Origin: Leptodontidium sp. MPI-SDFR-AT-0119
Taxonomy: Eukaryota > Ascomycota > Leotiomycetes > Helotiales > Leptodontidiaceae
Length of the DNA stretch: 64,000 bases
NCBI GenBank assembly: GCA_020726505.1
Contig: JAHLEZ010000036.1
Span: forward strand, 124,001 to 188,000
Direction of reading: 5' to 3'
A program made the translations under genes and the position numbers. Below the pieces are notes generated by a model. It was not told where the DNA came from, ran no database searches, and was given only the letters and a program-made list of their open reading frames with translations. This document shows, piece after piece, positions 1 through 10,715 of this stretch. Numbering within the stretch: position 1 is the first letter of the stretch; the number at the start of each line of letters is the position of its first letter.

Positions 1-498
1 AATAAAACATTCCTAGAATTATTAGGTTATATAGACGCCGATTGGGGGGGAGATATTAGCTCCCGAAAAAGTACTAGTGGCTTTTTGTTTCTAGTTAATA
101 ACTATATTATAAGCTGGCTTAGTATGTTTCAAAAAACAGTAGCTTTATTAAGTTGTGAAGCTAAATATATGGCCTTTAAAGAAGTAATAAAAGAAGTATT
201 ATACTTATATAATTTAATAAACTACTTTAATAAATTTCTAAATAATAGAGAAACTCCTATACTAAAGCTATTAACTGATAGTGAATTAGCTCTTAAATTA
301 GCTAATAATCCCGAATTTTATAAAAGAAGTAAACATATTAATATAACCTATCATTTTATAAGGAACTCTATAAACGAAAATAAACTAAATCTACTATATG
401 TAAATACTATAGTTTAATTAGTAGATGGTTTTACAAAGGCTTTAGATAATAATAAACAATTAGCTTTTATAACTGCTTTAAATCTAAGAACTGTTTAA
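1..498 (+). pseudogene. Copia polyprotein C-terminal fragment (RNase H), degraded
   Basis: The frame is open from the window edge to 414 and reads as the C-terminal RNase H region of a Ty1/copia polyprotein. Visible landmarks are a Y-x-D-A-D-W motif near residues 10-15, S-x-K-S-T-S-G-F at about 21-28, the S-W-L...A-L-L-S-C-E-A-K-Y-M-A segment, and T-D-S-E with K-H-I-N-I-T-Y-H-F-I. The TAA at 415-417 lies where a Gln is expected. The frame resumes at once with V-D-G-F-T-K-A-L-D and ends at the TAA at 496-498. The stop fits a CAA-to-TAA RIP mutation. The 5' part of the element lies outside the window, so this is a partial pseudogene. Confidence 0.85.
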
Positions 499-593
499 AT
501 AAAAGATAAGATATAAATAAATAAATTATAATACATCTTACGAGGGGCTATAAGAATACTAGCCACATACAAGAGCTTTATGTAAACAACTAA

Positions 594-829
594 TACAAAG
601 CTAATAACCGATGCGAGCCTTCGATACAAAGCTAATAAACTTAATATAAAGCTAATAACCGATGCGAGCCTTTAGTACAAAGCTAATAAACTTAATAACC
701 GATATAAAGCTAATAACCGATATAAAGCTAATAACCGATGCAAAGCTAATAACCGATACAAAGCTAATAACCGATGCGAGCTCTTAATACAAAGCTAATA
801 AAGTTAGTAACCGATGCGAAAGCTTAATA
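594..829. repeat. AT-rich minisatellite with AAAGCTAATAACCGATGC core
   Basis: About ten imperfect tandem units share the core AAAGCTAATAA, most continuing ACCGATGC or ACCGATAT. Two longer units add GCGAGCCTT. The array sits 3' of the Copia RNase H fragment and may belong to that element's 3' untranslated region. No LTR is recognisable next to it. The CG in CCGATGCGAG is retained in several units, although the surroundings are RIP-affected. Confidence 0.8.
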
Positions 830-899
830 CTCAAAGTAGTTATATAGACCTAGAAATGCCCCCTCAATAGAATCATCATTCTCTATCTTACAACTTAAA

Positions 900-2802
900 A
901 CGTTGCTTTTAATAAATCCCTTTTTTATTCGGGCTCTCTAAACGTAAAGAGAGCGGTCGGCTAGCCGCGCTTAATATTAAGAGATCTTATTAAAAAGTTA
1001 AAAGAAGAGGAGGGACCCTAAGACGCTAGAACCGATATAATTAATTAATTAAGTATACTTAATATACTAGAATTAATAATAAGTACTACTTTAAAAAGGG
1101 AATAACTAAGTTAAGTAATAAGTTTTATAGAAACTACTGAGTTTATAACCTCGGGGGTGCTATAGCTTTCGATTAAGCTTTTAACTATAAGGGTAAAGTA
1201 ACTAATACTACCCCTAAAAAAGTCAGGATTAATAGAACTCGTTAGTAAAAACTCGGGGGTAAAATAATTAAGGAAGAGTACTAGACTTTTTACTTACGAG
1301 TACTTTAATTAGGTCTTAAAACGAGTTAATAAATTAAGACAGTTAGTGTCTTAGAATATAACTAAAAGAGATGTCTTACGTGGCGTATTAAACTTTAAGA
1401 GAGATATAAGAGTTAAGCGCTAATTAATATTATAAGTTATTATATACTCTTAAGGGCTATATAACCGAGAGCGCGGTCTTAAACGTCAGGGAGCACTTAC
1501 TTAAGGTGTCGGCCCTAAGTAATCGAAAGCTTTGCCTTAAGTAATAAAATATAAGGAGTATTTTAACTCGTTAGACTTAAGGGAAAAATCAAGTATAAAG
1601 TAACACTTACTACTTCCGGCCCTAATTAATAATAACTTACTTAAACCTCTATAAAGGAAGAGAGTAAAAGATTAAGTAATTAGCGGTAGTCGAAAGATTC
1701 GAGTTAATAGTAAGATAACGAAACTAAATTAAAGCGTTTATATAATAACTATTAGAGAGCTAATTACGGAATCATTAAACTCGTCGAGTAACTATAAGTA
1801 TTTAGAGGACTTTCTAGGGACCTTTTAGCTTAGTTAAGAATTAATATAAAGAAACAAGAAAGACTTAAGCGTAGTTTACGTTATTATCTTAGCGTTTATT
1901 TTTAAAAATGTCGAAATTCGACAACCGGTTGATTTCTTATAAATATACTAATCTTAATTACTAAAGGACCTATTAAATTAGAGAGATCTTAAGGATTACC
2001 CTCTAAGAGAGCACTTCTGAGCCGACGCAATTAAGGAAATTATTAATTTAAAGTCGCGTAACTATTAAAGAGTCGTTAAATAAAGCTTTGCTATTAAATG
2101 ACTAATATTATTGAAATAAGTATTTTACGCTAAGGTCGATTCTTTAGGGTATTTAATTAGGTATCACTCGCGAGTTATTATTAGAGGGGATTTATAACTC
2201 GAAATATTAATTCTCTTAATATATACGGCTACCTTAGCTACTCGTTTTTTTAAGACCGCTATAGTAATAGTAGCTTAATTTGATTTAGAAATGATTTAAT
2301 TTAACGTTATTAATGTTTTTATTAACACTAAACGAAGCGAATTAAGTGCTCGCGTATATTATTACTTACTAGACGGATTTAAATAAGACAATATAGTAGT
2401 AAAGATTAATCGTGTACTTTATAAACTTAAAGACTTACTAGTATTATAGTATAAAGACTTTACTGGAACTTTGTTAAAGTTAGGGTTGATCTTTTGTAAG
2501 AAGGAGCCTTGTATTTTTATAAACGAGTAACGTTTAGTTTTTATTATCTTTTATATTAATAATATTTAAGTGTTATATTACACTTTAGCCTTTAAAGACG
2601 CTCAACTTATTATTAACGGCTTAAATACAGTATATAAGCTCATTAGAGGAGAACTAATAAAGTAGTTTTTAAGTATTCGCGTTATTAGAGATTGTTAAGT
2701 AAAGACTATTTCTCTAATACACGACACTTATATTTAAAAGGTTACTTTGCGATTTGACTTAGTAAATAGAAATTGCCTAAGTACTCTATTACCTTAAGTT
2801 AA
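900..2802 (+). pseudogene. RIP-degraded Copia pol remnant (reverse transcriptase)
   Basis: From about 1960 to 2802 the plus strand reads as a Copia reverse transcriptase once in-frame TAA/TAG codons are treated as lost Gln or Trp. Landmarks are R-V-L-Y-K-L-K-D, then Y-K-D-F-T-G-T-L, then C-K-K-E-P-C-I-F-I-N-E, and the active-site segment F-Y-I-N-N-I, a degenerate form of the usual YVDD box. From 900 to 1960 the DNA is similar in composition and probably holds upstream pol, but I could not confirm a domain. The relic stops exactly at the TRIM-like element that begins at 2803. Both its own LTRs are absent. Confidence 0.7.
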
Positions 2803-3207
2803 TGTTGGAAATCATGTGATCCAAGAATCACGTGGATACGGAAGGCTCTAGAAGCCTTGATTTGTAAACACATGGAAAGCTCTCGAAGCTCTCTCTCATG
2901 TATATAAACTAACCTACTCTCACTCTACCTTTAGAAGAGTGAGGCATGCAAATAGTCAAAATGTGACATAGTAGCAATTCGAGTAAGATCTCCTCTTCCT
3001 CTGTTGTATGTCCTTCCGGTAGAGCTCCCTATCGTCAACTAAAGCCGTGATTCCCTACGATAACAGGAGACCTATTCAGTCGCAAGAGGACTTCCCTCTC
3101 TAAACCAGTAGGAGTCGGTCTCCTAGAGAAATAAGAACCGGAGGAATAGCTACCTCGTTAAATATAAAGCAAAGACGAATAGAAGAGCCAGAGCCACAGA
3201 GCCCGTG

Positions 3208-3286
<79 letters not shown>

Positions 3287-3291
3287 TAGAG

Positions 3292-3322
<31 letters not shown>

Positions 3323-3667
3323 CAAGGGACAGATAGGTCAGAACCAGAGCCTTGAGCCAGAGTCAGAACCATAGGTCAGAGCCAGAGCCATTGAGCCAGA
3401 GCCAGAACCAAAGGCCAGAGCTAAAGCCCAAGCCAAGGGATAAAGCTAGAGCCACCATTTTGTCGTCTTGATATCGAGTTGGAGGATGCTTGGATCAAGG
3501 GGGCGTGTTGGATTTCATGTGATCCAAGAGTCACGTGAATGCCGAAGGCTCTAGAAGCCTTGATTTGTCAACACATGGAAAGCTCTCGAAGCTCTCCCTC
3601 ATGTATATAAACCTACTCTCACTCTGCCTTTAGAAGAGCGAGGCATGCAAATAGTCAAAATGTGACA
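2803..3667 (+). mobile_element. TRIM-like non-autonomous LTR element (865 bp)
   Basis: Two direct repeats, 2803-2968 (166 bp) and 3506-3667 (162 bp), begin TGTTGG and end TGTGACA. They differ by a few substitutions and a 4-bp indel. The 5' repeat is followed directly by TAGTAGCAATTC (2969-2980). The 3' repeat is preceded by AAGGGGGCG (3497-3505). These occupy the primer-binding and polypurine positions of an LTR retrotransposon. The 537-bp interior has no gag or pol and is largely a hexamer repeat. The element is GC-rich, unlike its RIP-mutated flanks. No matching target duplication was found: the left flank ends GTTAA and the right begins CGGCT. Small size with no coding capacity fits a TRIM. 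Confidence 0.75.
3205..3324. repeat. (AGAGCC)n hexanucleotide array inside the TRIM-like element
   Basis: About twenty nearly perfect AGAGCC units, with one GAGCTA variant, run without interruption. Looser copies continue on both sides from about 3185 to 3425. The array accounts for much of the element's interior and could encode Glu-Pro dipeptides, but no start codon or open frame supports translation. Confidence 0.9.
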
Positions 3668-3950
3668 CGGCTTAAGAGAGTTAAAGTAGGACTATTACTT
3701 AAACGTGGCTCTCGAGGTTGAGGTACACGTAATAAAATTGCGCTATAAAGTCCCTAATAGCTTCGTCGTTTACTTGTAGCTTTGCCTTAATCGAGGGGAG
3801 CCACGTATTATACTTGTGGGCTTATCTATTAAATTTTTCGGGGTCGGGTAGAGAGGGTTTCGGTTTTAAAGGAGTGCGAGTCGCAATAACTATTCGGAGG
3901 AAGGTAATCTCGTCGCGCTAGCGCTATAGCTTTACTTATAGGTCTATAAG
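3668..3950 (-). pseudogene. Gypsy Gag fragment, degraded
   Basis: On the minus strand the frame gives P-D-P-E-K-F-N-R, then W-L-P-S-I-K-A-K-L-Q, then D-E-A-I-R-D-F, then F-Y-Y-V-Y-L-N-L. This matches the N-terminal Gag pattern of fungal Gypsy elements, where a Trp is followed by K-L and a D-x-x-A-I motif. Later codons are broken by TAA at probable Gln positions. The fragment is cut off at 3668 by the TRIM-like element. It runs opposite to the Copia relic on the other side of that element, so the two flanks were not one uninterrupted sequence. Confidence 0.6.
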
Positions 3951-4327
3951 AGTAGCCTAAATTTAGAGTTAATTTATTGGCTAAGAGTAAAAAGAGAAAT
4001 AAAAAAAACGTATACGTATAGTTTCAAATAAGCCTAATAAGCTCAATCGTAATAATTGTAAAAGCGTAAGACGTAAGACGTAGTCTAAAGTAGAACATAA
4101 GTATAAACCTAGGACCTAGGGTACTTAGTCTCAACTAAGGATCTATTATAATATAAGAATTACACTTTAAACAGGTAATATTAAGATAGTACTCTCATTC
4201 TTAAGACAATAGATACAAAAGAAGGACAACTGTAGCTAACCCCTATATCCTCAAAGCTAAAACACTAGCCCCTAAACACGTGACGTCAGCACTAAGACCG
4301 TCACAGCTAGAGAAAGAGATTAAGGGG
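3951..4327. other. AT-rich relic DNA, target of outer Copia insertion
   Basis: No gene is visible. The DNA is probably the 5' leader of the degraded Gypsy Gag fragment or older repeat sequence. Its last five bases, AGGGG at 4323-4327, are duplicated at 31516-31520 on the far side of the nested block. The two flanks were therefore adjacent before the insertion. Confidence 0.5.
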
Positions 4328-4521
4328 TGTCGTGCAGAAGACGAGCATTAGCTCAGGGGTTTAAAAGATTTTACGATTAGATGAGGTTCTAAAAAGTGTA
4401 TTTAAAGATTGATTAAATTAAGCGTTATTCTCTTAAAGAGAGGAGCTAGAGACTGGGTTTATATACTTAGAGTGCTTACGCAAGTATATACTAGACTAAA
4501 GAACTGCGCTAGTGCGCGACA
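4328..4521 (-). repeat. LTR of Copia B1 (3' LTR)
   Basis: This 194-bp repeat aligns end to end with those at 31322-31515, 42200-42393 and 50651-50844. It is bordered by TGTCG and CGACA. On the minus strand the bases just before it read TAAGGGTG, a polypurine tract like those of the other Copia elements here. The sequence differences I noticed among the four copies are C/T or G/A transitions. Confidence 0.9.
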
Positions 4522-4672
4522 CACCCTTATAGTAAGCTATAGTCATAAGAACGTTAAGCTTAGTATTAAAGAGGCGCACTAAGGAAATCAGGAGATGCCC
4601 TATACGTACTCTAAGTAAATAAACAAGGCTCTAAGAAAGGCTAACTAAGACTATTATATAGTTATTAAGTAA
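4522..4672 (-). other. 3' untranslated end of Copia B1, cut off by the Gypsy insertion
   Basis: These 151 bases align with 42394-42540 of the sister copy. They show that the sequence continuing at 23031 was originally joined here. The last four, GTAA at 4669-4672, are repeated at 23031-23034 and form the target duplication of the Gypsy element. Confidence 0.85.
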
Positions 4673-4953
4673 TGTGGAAGGGACGAACCCCAATCCACAC
4701 AACAAGAGGGTAACATATAGCGAGCCACCGGAGGAGATTTCTAGGCTCTATAAATAATAGATTAATCAAATCTAAAGATATTATATATCTAGAGAGTATA
4801 AATCGGCAAAGGAGGGGAGGGAAAAGGTTTTAATAAATAGAATATATCTAGTGTTACGTTCTTAACGTTCTGTAATCAAGTGTTAGCTCCTTATATATGC
4901 GAAGGACTAGCGCAATTATGTGACAAAAGAAATTAGGGGCTATCCCCGCCACA
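4673..4953 (-). repeat. 3' LTR of the nested Gypsy element
   Basis: This 281-bp repeat aligns with 22750-23030, with many G/A and C/T differences. It retains the TGTGG...CCACA ends. On the minus strand it contains a TATATA-type promoter element in the segment corresponding to 4893-4903. Confidence 0.9.
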
Positions 4954-7900
4954 TACGTCCCCCCCTTTAAAGACTCTACTCGCCCTCGAGTAATATATAC
5001 TAAAAAGAAGTAAATAGCCAATTAGAGTATCTTAAATCGTTAGTAAAATACTATATAGCTAGTGTATACGAAGTCCCGTGATAATTAACCTATCACCTTT
5101 AAAGCAAATAATCGTCTCGCTTAACACCTTCCTGCCCCCCCTATATAAGGCTGGCTCCCCCCTACTAACTTTCTAACTTTAACTTTTTTAAATATAACAA
5201 CCTCTCCTTAATACTACTCCTTTTATAAAGTACCTTAATATACTTTAACTTCTTTACTTCCTCTCTTACTAATTAAATAACACCTCTTATACTTTCTTCT
5301 TATTTTAATTCTCTAAAGAAAACAAACTTCCCCGCTAAGCTTATATTAAGATTAACTTCACTATTACTTTTCTTTATACTACTAAGGCAAGATCTCCTTC
5401 TGTTTAACGATAACTTTAGATACTATAACTCTAGTACTCTTAGAAGTCTCTCTGCCGCGAACTTCTTTATATTCGGTACTTTTAGGATAATAACTTTAGC
5501 CTTCACTATTAACTTCAGCGCACTATTAGAGCTTAATACCTTTAACTTCGCTATTACCTAGTCGTAAAGGTGACGTAATAGAGAACTTTTCCTTACTTTT
5601 CTTCCTGTTAAGTAATAACTTTAATATAACACCTGCGTTAACTTATACGTAGTCTCTCCTTAGTATTCCGCACCTTAATCTCTAAATAGTAACTTTAGCA
5701 TAAAGTCAAGTCGCCTTAACGCAGTGAGTTGACCTTCTATAATACTATCTGAGCTCTACTAACTCGTCGTAGACCTTCGAGAAGAGTCCTTTATTATTAG
5801 CCACTTTAAAGGTGCTATTAAAATTAGTTCGCTTTATCTTAGCCTAAACGCTCTTAGCTTTAACACTAAAGGTTAATACTATAAAGGTCTTAATGCGCTT
5901 TAACTTCGTAAGTTATACTCTTATCTCTTCTCTTGTACTTAACTAGCTATTTACAGATTATGCTAATACCTTTCTTATATTAATTGTAATGCGACTATTG
6001 TCTTTAGTCCTCAACTTGTGTTTTAAGAAGTAACTAAAGTGAACTCTAAAACTTCACTTTAACGTCATTTAATTAAGTATTAAATTATTTAACCTCTTCG
6101 CAGCGCCGGTGCTTACATTCTCTTTATAAGTTAAGGAAATAATATTATTTGTCTTCTTTAAGTTCGTAAACTAATAAGAATTAAGGCTATCTCGTGCGAC
6201 TACTCGCATTAAACTCTACCCCTTAAGTTTAAAACGTGCGTGTCGCGCCGTACTAATCTTCCCTTAGTAATAGGTTACTAAGTAGTTTTCGGGTCCCTCT
6301 ACAAATACGCTCTTATTACACTTGCGCAAGTTACACTACTAAAGATAAGTAGTATTATTCCGCTAGTCTCTTATTAATTAATTAGTTAAATAGGGTAAAG
6401 GCTAGATCTGCTAATTTCGAAGATTTATAGTAAAAAGCCGGGAGAAATAAACAAACTAACGGTCGTAATACGCCGAGCAGGGTTAAGAGGCTATAATAAG
6501 TTCTTAGTTCTTAGTGTAATAGAAATGGCCCCTTCTCCCCTTAACAAGTAAGTCACTTCCTATTATTAAAGCTAATAGAGGGTCTTTAAAACAGCTGAGC
6601 TTTCTAGGGGTAAAAGAGTTTAGTTAACTTAAGCACTATTAAGCTAGTAGTAACTAAGTATAAGATAGTATACTATAAAGTCCTGTTAGCTAAAGATCTT
6701 CTTAGAATAGTAGTTTAGTTATAATTAAGGTCTCTTAATTACTTTAGTTCTTTAATAAGAGTTAAAGAACTTATTATTAATCTTAAGGTCAAAGTTAAAC
6801 TTAACTCTTAACTAGTTACTCTATAAGTTGTTAGCTTTATCCCTATCTGTTCTACTTAACGACACCTCTTAAAATAATATAGTAAGTAGTAACGAAACAT
6901 CTATAAGAACACTTAAAGTCGCACCCTTAGCCTTAATTAATTACTAGTACTTATTACTAAACTTAGCTAAAGGTCGAGGGTATAGAGTCTTTATTACTTT
7001 AGCGATATTAATATAAGCCTAAAATAGCGGCACTCCTACTTATAAGTTTATTATAATCGTAAAACTATTATATTATATTTAAAAGTTATTTATAACTTAC
7101 AATCTCTTACTAATACTTTAAGTACAAAATATATTACTTCTTGTCTATTAATACTAATAAACAGCAAGAGAAGTCTTTATTCTTTTAGACTTTCTGACGA
7201 AAAGGGACTAAAAGGTATTAACGTATATATAAAAGGGGCCTTAACTTAATAAGCGAGAGACTTTAAATAGAGCTAATTAAGGGTAATTAATTAATATTTA
7301 ATCCCTAAAAGGTTTACTAGCTAAGGGTCGTTGGCCGATGGCATACTTAAATCTCTAGCACGTGGAGTAAGGTTAACGTTAGTTATATTTTATCGCCTAT
7401 AATAAGAGATCTTTTTAAATAAATCGCGAACCTCCCTGAGACTTACTTAGGCTTATTAACGAGAGTACTGACTAGCAAATTCCTAAATCTAAGGCTATTA
7501 TAAACAGTCCTTGAGGTTTTAGAGAGCACGGCTCTAATTTCGAGCGTGTTATTAGCTCTTTTGCTAGGAGATTTCCTAGACTTTTGCCTACCTTATATAA
7601 ATCGTGTAATTTACTTACTAGTTTAAGGCTAGTTTGTCGATAGTGCTCTTAGTATTGTCCTTTATAAATCGCTGTGTGTTACGGTTAGGTTAATAGCTCT
7701 ATAAGTATTGACTTTGTCCCTAAGAATAATAGACTTACTTTATTATTTCCTCTCTTTTTATTAATTGCCGAGAGTTAGCGCCTAAGTATATTACGTCTGT
7801 ATTTTTCGGGGTATTTAGCACGTTAGACTCGAATTTCTAGCTTAAGCCACAGGTTTAACCTGCCGTTTTAGAATCTAGTCTTGCGGATCGAGCCCGACAA

Positions 7901-8259
7901 TTAGCCTATTTAAACAAAGCTACTTTTTGCCGCCTAAAATATCGCCGGCTTAATAATAATAGTCTCGTTTTAAACCTATTATATATTTATATATAACAAG
8001 TAATTTATAAAGGCGCTAGTTTCTTATTAAGTTTTGCTTTAAGAGATAAGTGTTTTTATAGCGCGGGGCTAATATTCTCTCTAACTTACTTAGGGCTATA
8101 TAGGCTCTTCTTTGTGTTTATTATGGTGCTAAGGTGTCCTAAATCGTAGTTCTTTGGCAATACGAAGTCGGTTTAGTGATTATTTTAATGATTTTAATGT
8201 GCGGTAGTATGTCGTCCCCCCTTTTAAAGACTAGGGGTACGTCCTCGTACTAGCTCCTT
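4954..8259 (-). other. Unassigned 3' module of the Gypsy element
   Basis: About 3.3 kb lie between the last recognisable integrase sequence and the 3' LTR. The sequence is RIP-degraded. Parts on the minus strand, for example around 5330-5700, still give long stretches broken only by TAA/TAG, so it may once have coded for protein. I recognise no domain. At 8209-8228 it contains CGTCCCCCC followed by TTTTAAAGACT, almost the same as the polypurine tract and following bases at 4956-4976. This suggests a second polypurine-like tract or an old junction. Confidence 0.45.
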
Positions 8260-10088
8260 AACGCTAAAGCCTTAATACCGACGTGTTAACTTTAAGTTTT
8301 ATGTGGCGACGGTTAGTCGTGGAAGTGAGTAATAGTTATTAGGGCTAAGTTTATTTAGCTAAAGAAATGTTATCGGCGACGCTAATATATAGAGCGTATA
8401 TATTTATTTTGAGTCAAACACTACTTAGTACTTATTGCGTTACTGTACTAATAATTTAGGGACTTTAATTATTATCCTATCGTCCTTAACACGCTATATC
8501 GTCGGAATCGTAGGGTTCTTTAAGAATTCGGGGTCGTTAAGGTGTTATAAATTAATGTCTAGTTCAAGATTTAGAGGGGTTAAGTTGTCGTCTTTATTAA
8601 AGGCCTCTCCTACTTTATTACTATTATTATAAATGAAGTTGTTCCTCTTATAAAAGAGCTTAAGCTTATTACCGGCGAAGGTTTGTCGTAGTTAGGGGCT
8701 ATTATCGCCGAGTTCCTTAAGTCTATAATAACCTTTATTAGTGTAAGTTTTAGTGATCTTGTAAAGACCTAGCTACCTGAAGTCAAGTACTCGGTTTAAG
8801 GACATATTATTCTCTTGTACTGAGTCCTAGCGAAGGACTAAGTCTTTATTTTTAAATAGTCTCTTTTATATATTATATTTAAGATTAAAGGCTTCCTTGC
8901 CTTCTTAATAACGCCGAGTCTTCCTAAAGATAGCCTTATTAATATATTCCTGTCTTATCTAAAACTATATAGCCCTAAGCTGTAATAACTTTAATTAGTT
9001 ACAAACCTCCTTAATAAATAACGTTCTCTATATTAAGTTTTTTGTCTCGATAAGTAAAATCGCCTCCTTGCCGTATATTATATAAAATAGTGTGTAACTA
9101 ATTAGACTATACATAGTAGTTTTATTAGTAAATAACACTATAAAAAGGTTATTAGTCTAACGTCTTTTTATTTTTAATAAGGCATTCTTAATAAGTCTAT
9201 AGCCTCGTTCAATTATTTTATTAGCTCTAACGTTATACGCCGAGATCTTAATTCGCTCGACCTTTATTTTATTAAGTAACTCTAGTACTTCCCTTATATT
9301 CTTAGTTCCTCCATTTATAATAAGTCTCTAAAATAACTTATAACGGCAAATAATATCTTCCTAAATAAAAGCAGCGATGTATTTAGCCTCTCTAATAAGG
9401 AGAGCTCTAACTTTAGTCTATTTACTTATATTGTCTCTTATAATAACAAGGTAACCTTTTCCCTTATATAGTGGCATATAAGTAACATCTAATGCCCACT
9501 TTTCTATAAGTCTATTTAATACTATAGGGTAAAGAGGCTCCTTAAGACGTTTCGCTAATTAGAGTTAATAATTCTTACACGTTTAAACGTATTTTATATA
9601 ATTAATAAATAGTCCCTTCTAAAAGTACTATATAACAATATAATAGTAAGTGCTTTCTCTCCCTTTGTGACTAGAATTATTATAATAGCTCTAAAGTATA
9701 ATTTCCTTCTCCTTATTAGTGTTAATAATAAGTTTAATAGTAAAACCTTTTACAAGAAGCCTCTAAATCCGGCGACTATATATACTATAGTTTAAAGCTT
9801 CCCGTTTAAAGACTCGAAACTACTTTCTAGTTATGTCCTTAGGAGTCTTAAGTGTCGTTAGGTATTAGGCAATTTACTAGTATTCTTCGTTATATTTATT
9901 AGTTAAGACAGGTAGCCCTTCTTTATTAAAGCTTAAACTATTAGAGGAGTTAAGTTCTCCTTTATCTCTTAAGTATTACACTTTTACTTTTATATTTAAT
10001 AAAATATTATTTCGTTCGCGTAGTTTAAGGTTTATTATTACTTTTTTAGATTTTAAATTAATAAGTTCTTCGGCGTTAGATACTTTTA
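8260..10088 (-). pseudogene. Gypsy integrase region, degraded
   Basis: The minus strand reads as the Gypsy integrase core and C-terminal region. Landmarks are W-A-L-D-V-T-Y-M-P-L, then Y-L-V-I-I-R-D-N-I-S-K, then A-K-Y-I-A-A-F-I, then I-I-N-G-G-T, I-S-A-Y-N and I-I-E-R-G-Y, which hold positions of the D,D-35-E core. Downstream are I-I-Y-G-K-E-A-I-L and a D-F-R-x-L-G-L-Y-K-I segment typical of the C-terminal domain. In-frame stops are mostly TAA or TAG at likely Gln codons. The frame is cut at 10088 by the inserted Copia element and resumes at 16184. Confidence 0.8.
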
Positions 10089-10341
10089 TGTGGAATTGGC
10101 AGATCAATATGAGGAAACGACACGTGATTTGAAGTGATTATTGAATTGCTTGAGTTGCGACTACCTAAGAGCTTAAGGCTTTATATATACACTGTAATAA
10201 GCTTACTAAAACCTTCTAAAGTTGATTACAAATCATTTTGATTTATAATAACTCTTAGAATCGTCTAGAAGAGAAAGGTCATATGACCGGATAAGCGAAG
10301 GTTCTGGAAGCCGGTAAGGAGGCACTGATTACAAATCAACA
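10089..10341 (-). repeat. 3' LTR of the young Copia element
   Basis: This 253-bp repeat has TG...CA ends and is 249/253 identical to 15931-16183. On the plus strand it starts TGTGGAATTGG and ends AAATCAACA. A TATATATA motif lies in its first third. Confidence 0.95.
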
Positions 10342-10715
10342 CACCCCCTTAATAAGTGCCTACGCTTATTTTATTTAATAAACTAGTTTTAAAACCGAGT
10401 TTATTTATATAGTTATTAATACGATTTTTTATATCGTATGAAATAAGGAATTTACAATTAAGTTACCCTTTATAACCTTAAATATTATAAGAATTAGATT
10501 TAAATCAGATTTCTTATAATTTATTAGGAAACAACGATCTAATCTCCATTAGATATCTAATTTCCTTTAGATGTTCACTTAATAACTTAAACTAGATTAA
10601 TAATTTAAGCTCTTTTTAAATTTAAGCTTAATAACTTAATCTAAGTTTAGTAAATTAAGTAAACAAAGGATTATTATCCAATCTAGACTCTTATAAGTCT
10701 TATAAGCTTACTTTA

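Noticed and set aside
594..829. CRISPR-like array
   Set aside because: Units are contiguous without unique spacers, the lengths vary and the genome is eukaryotic. It is a minisatellite.
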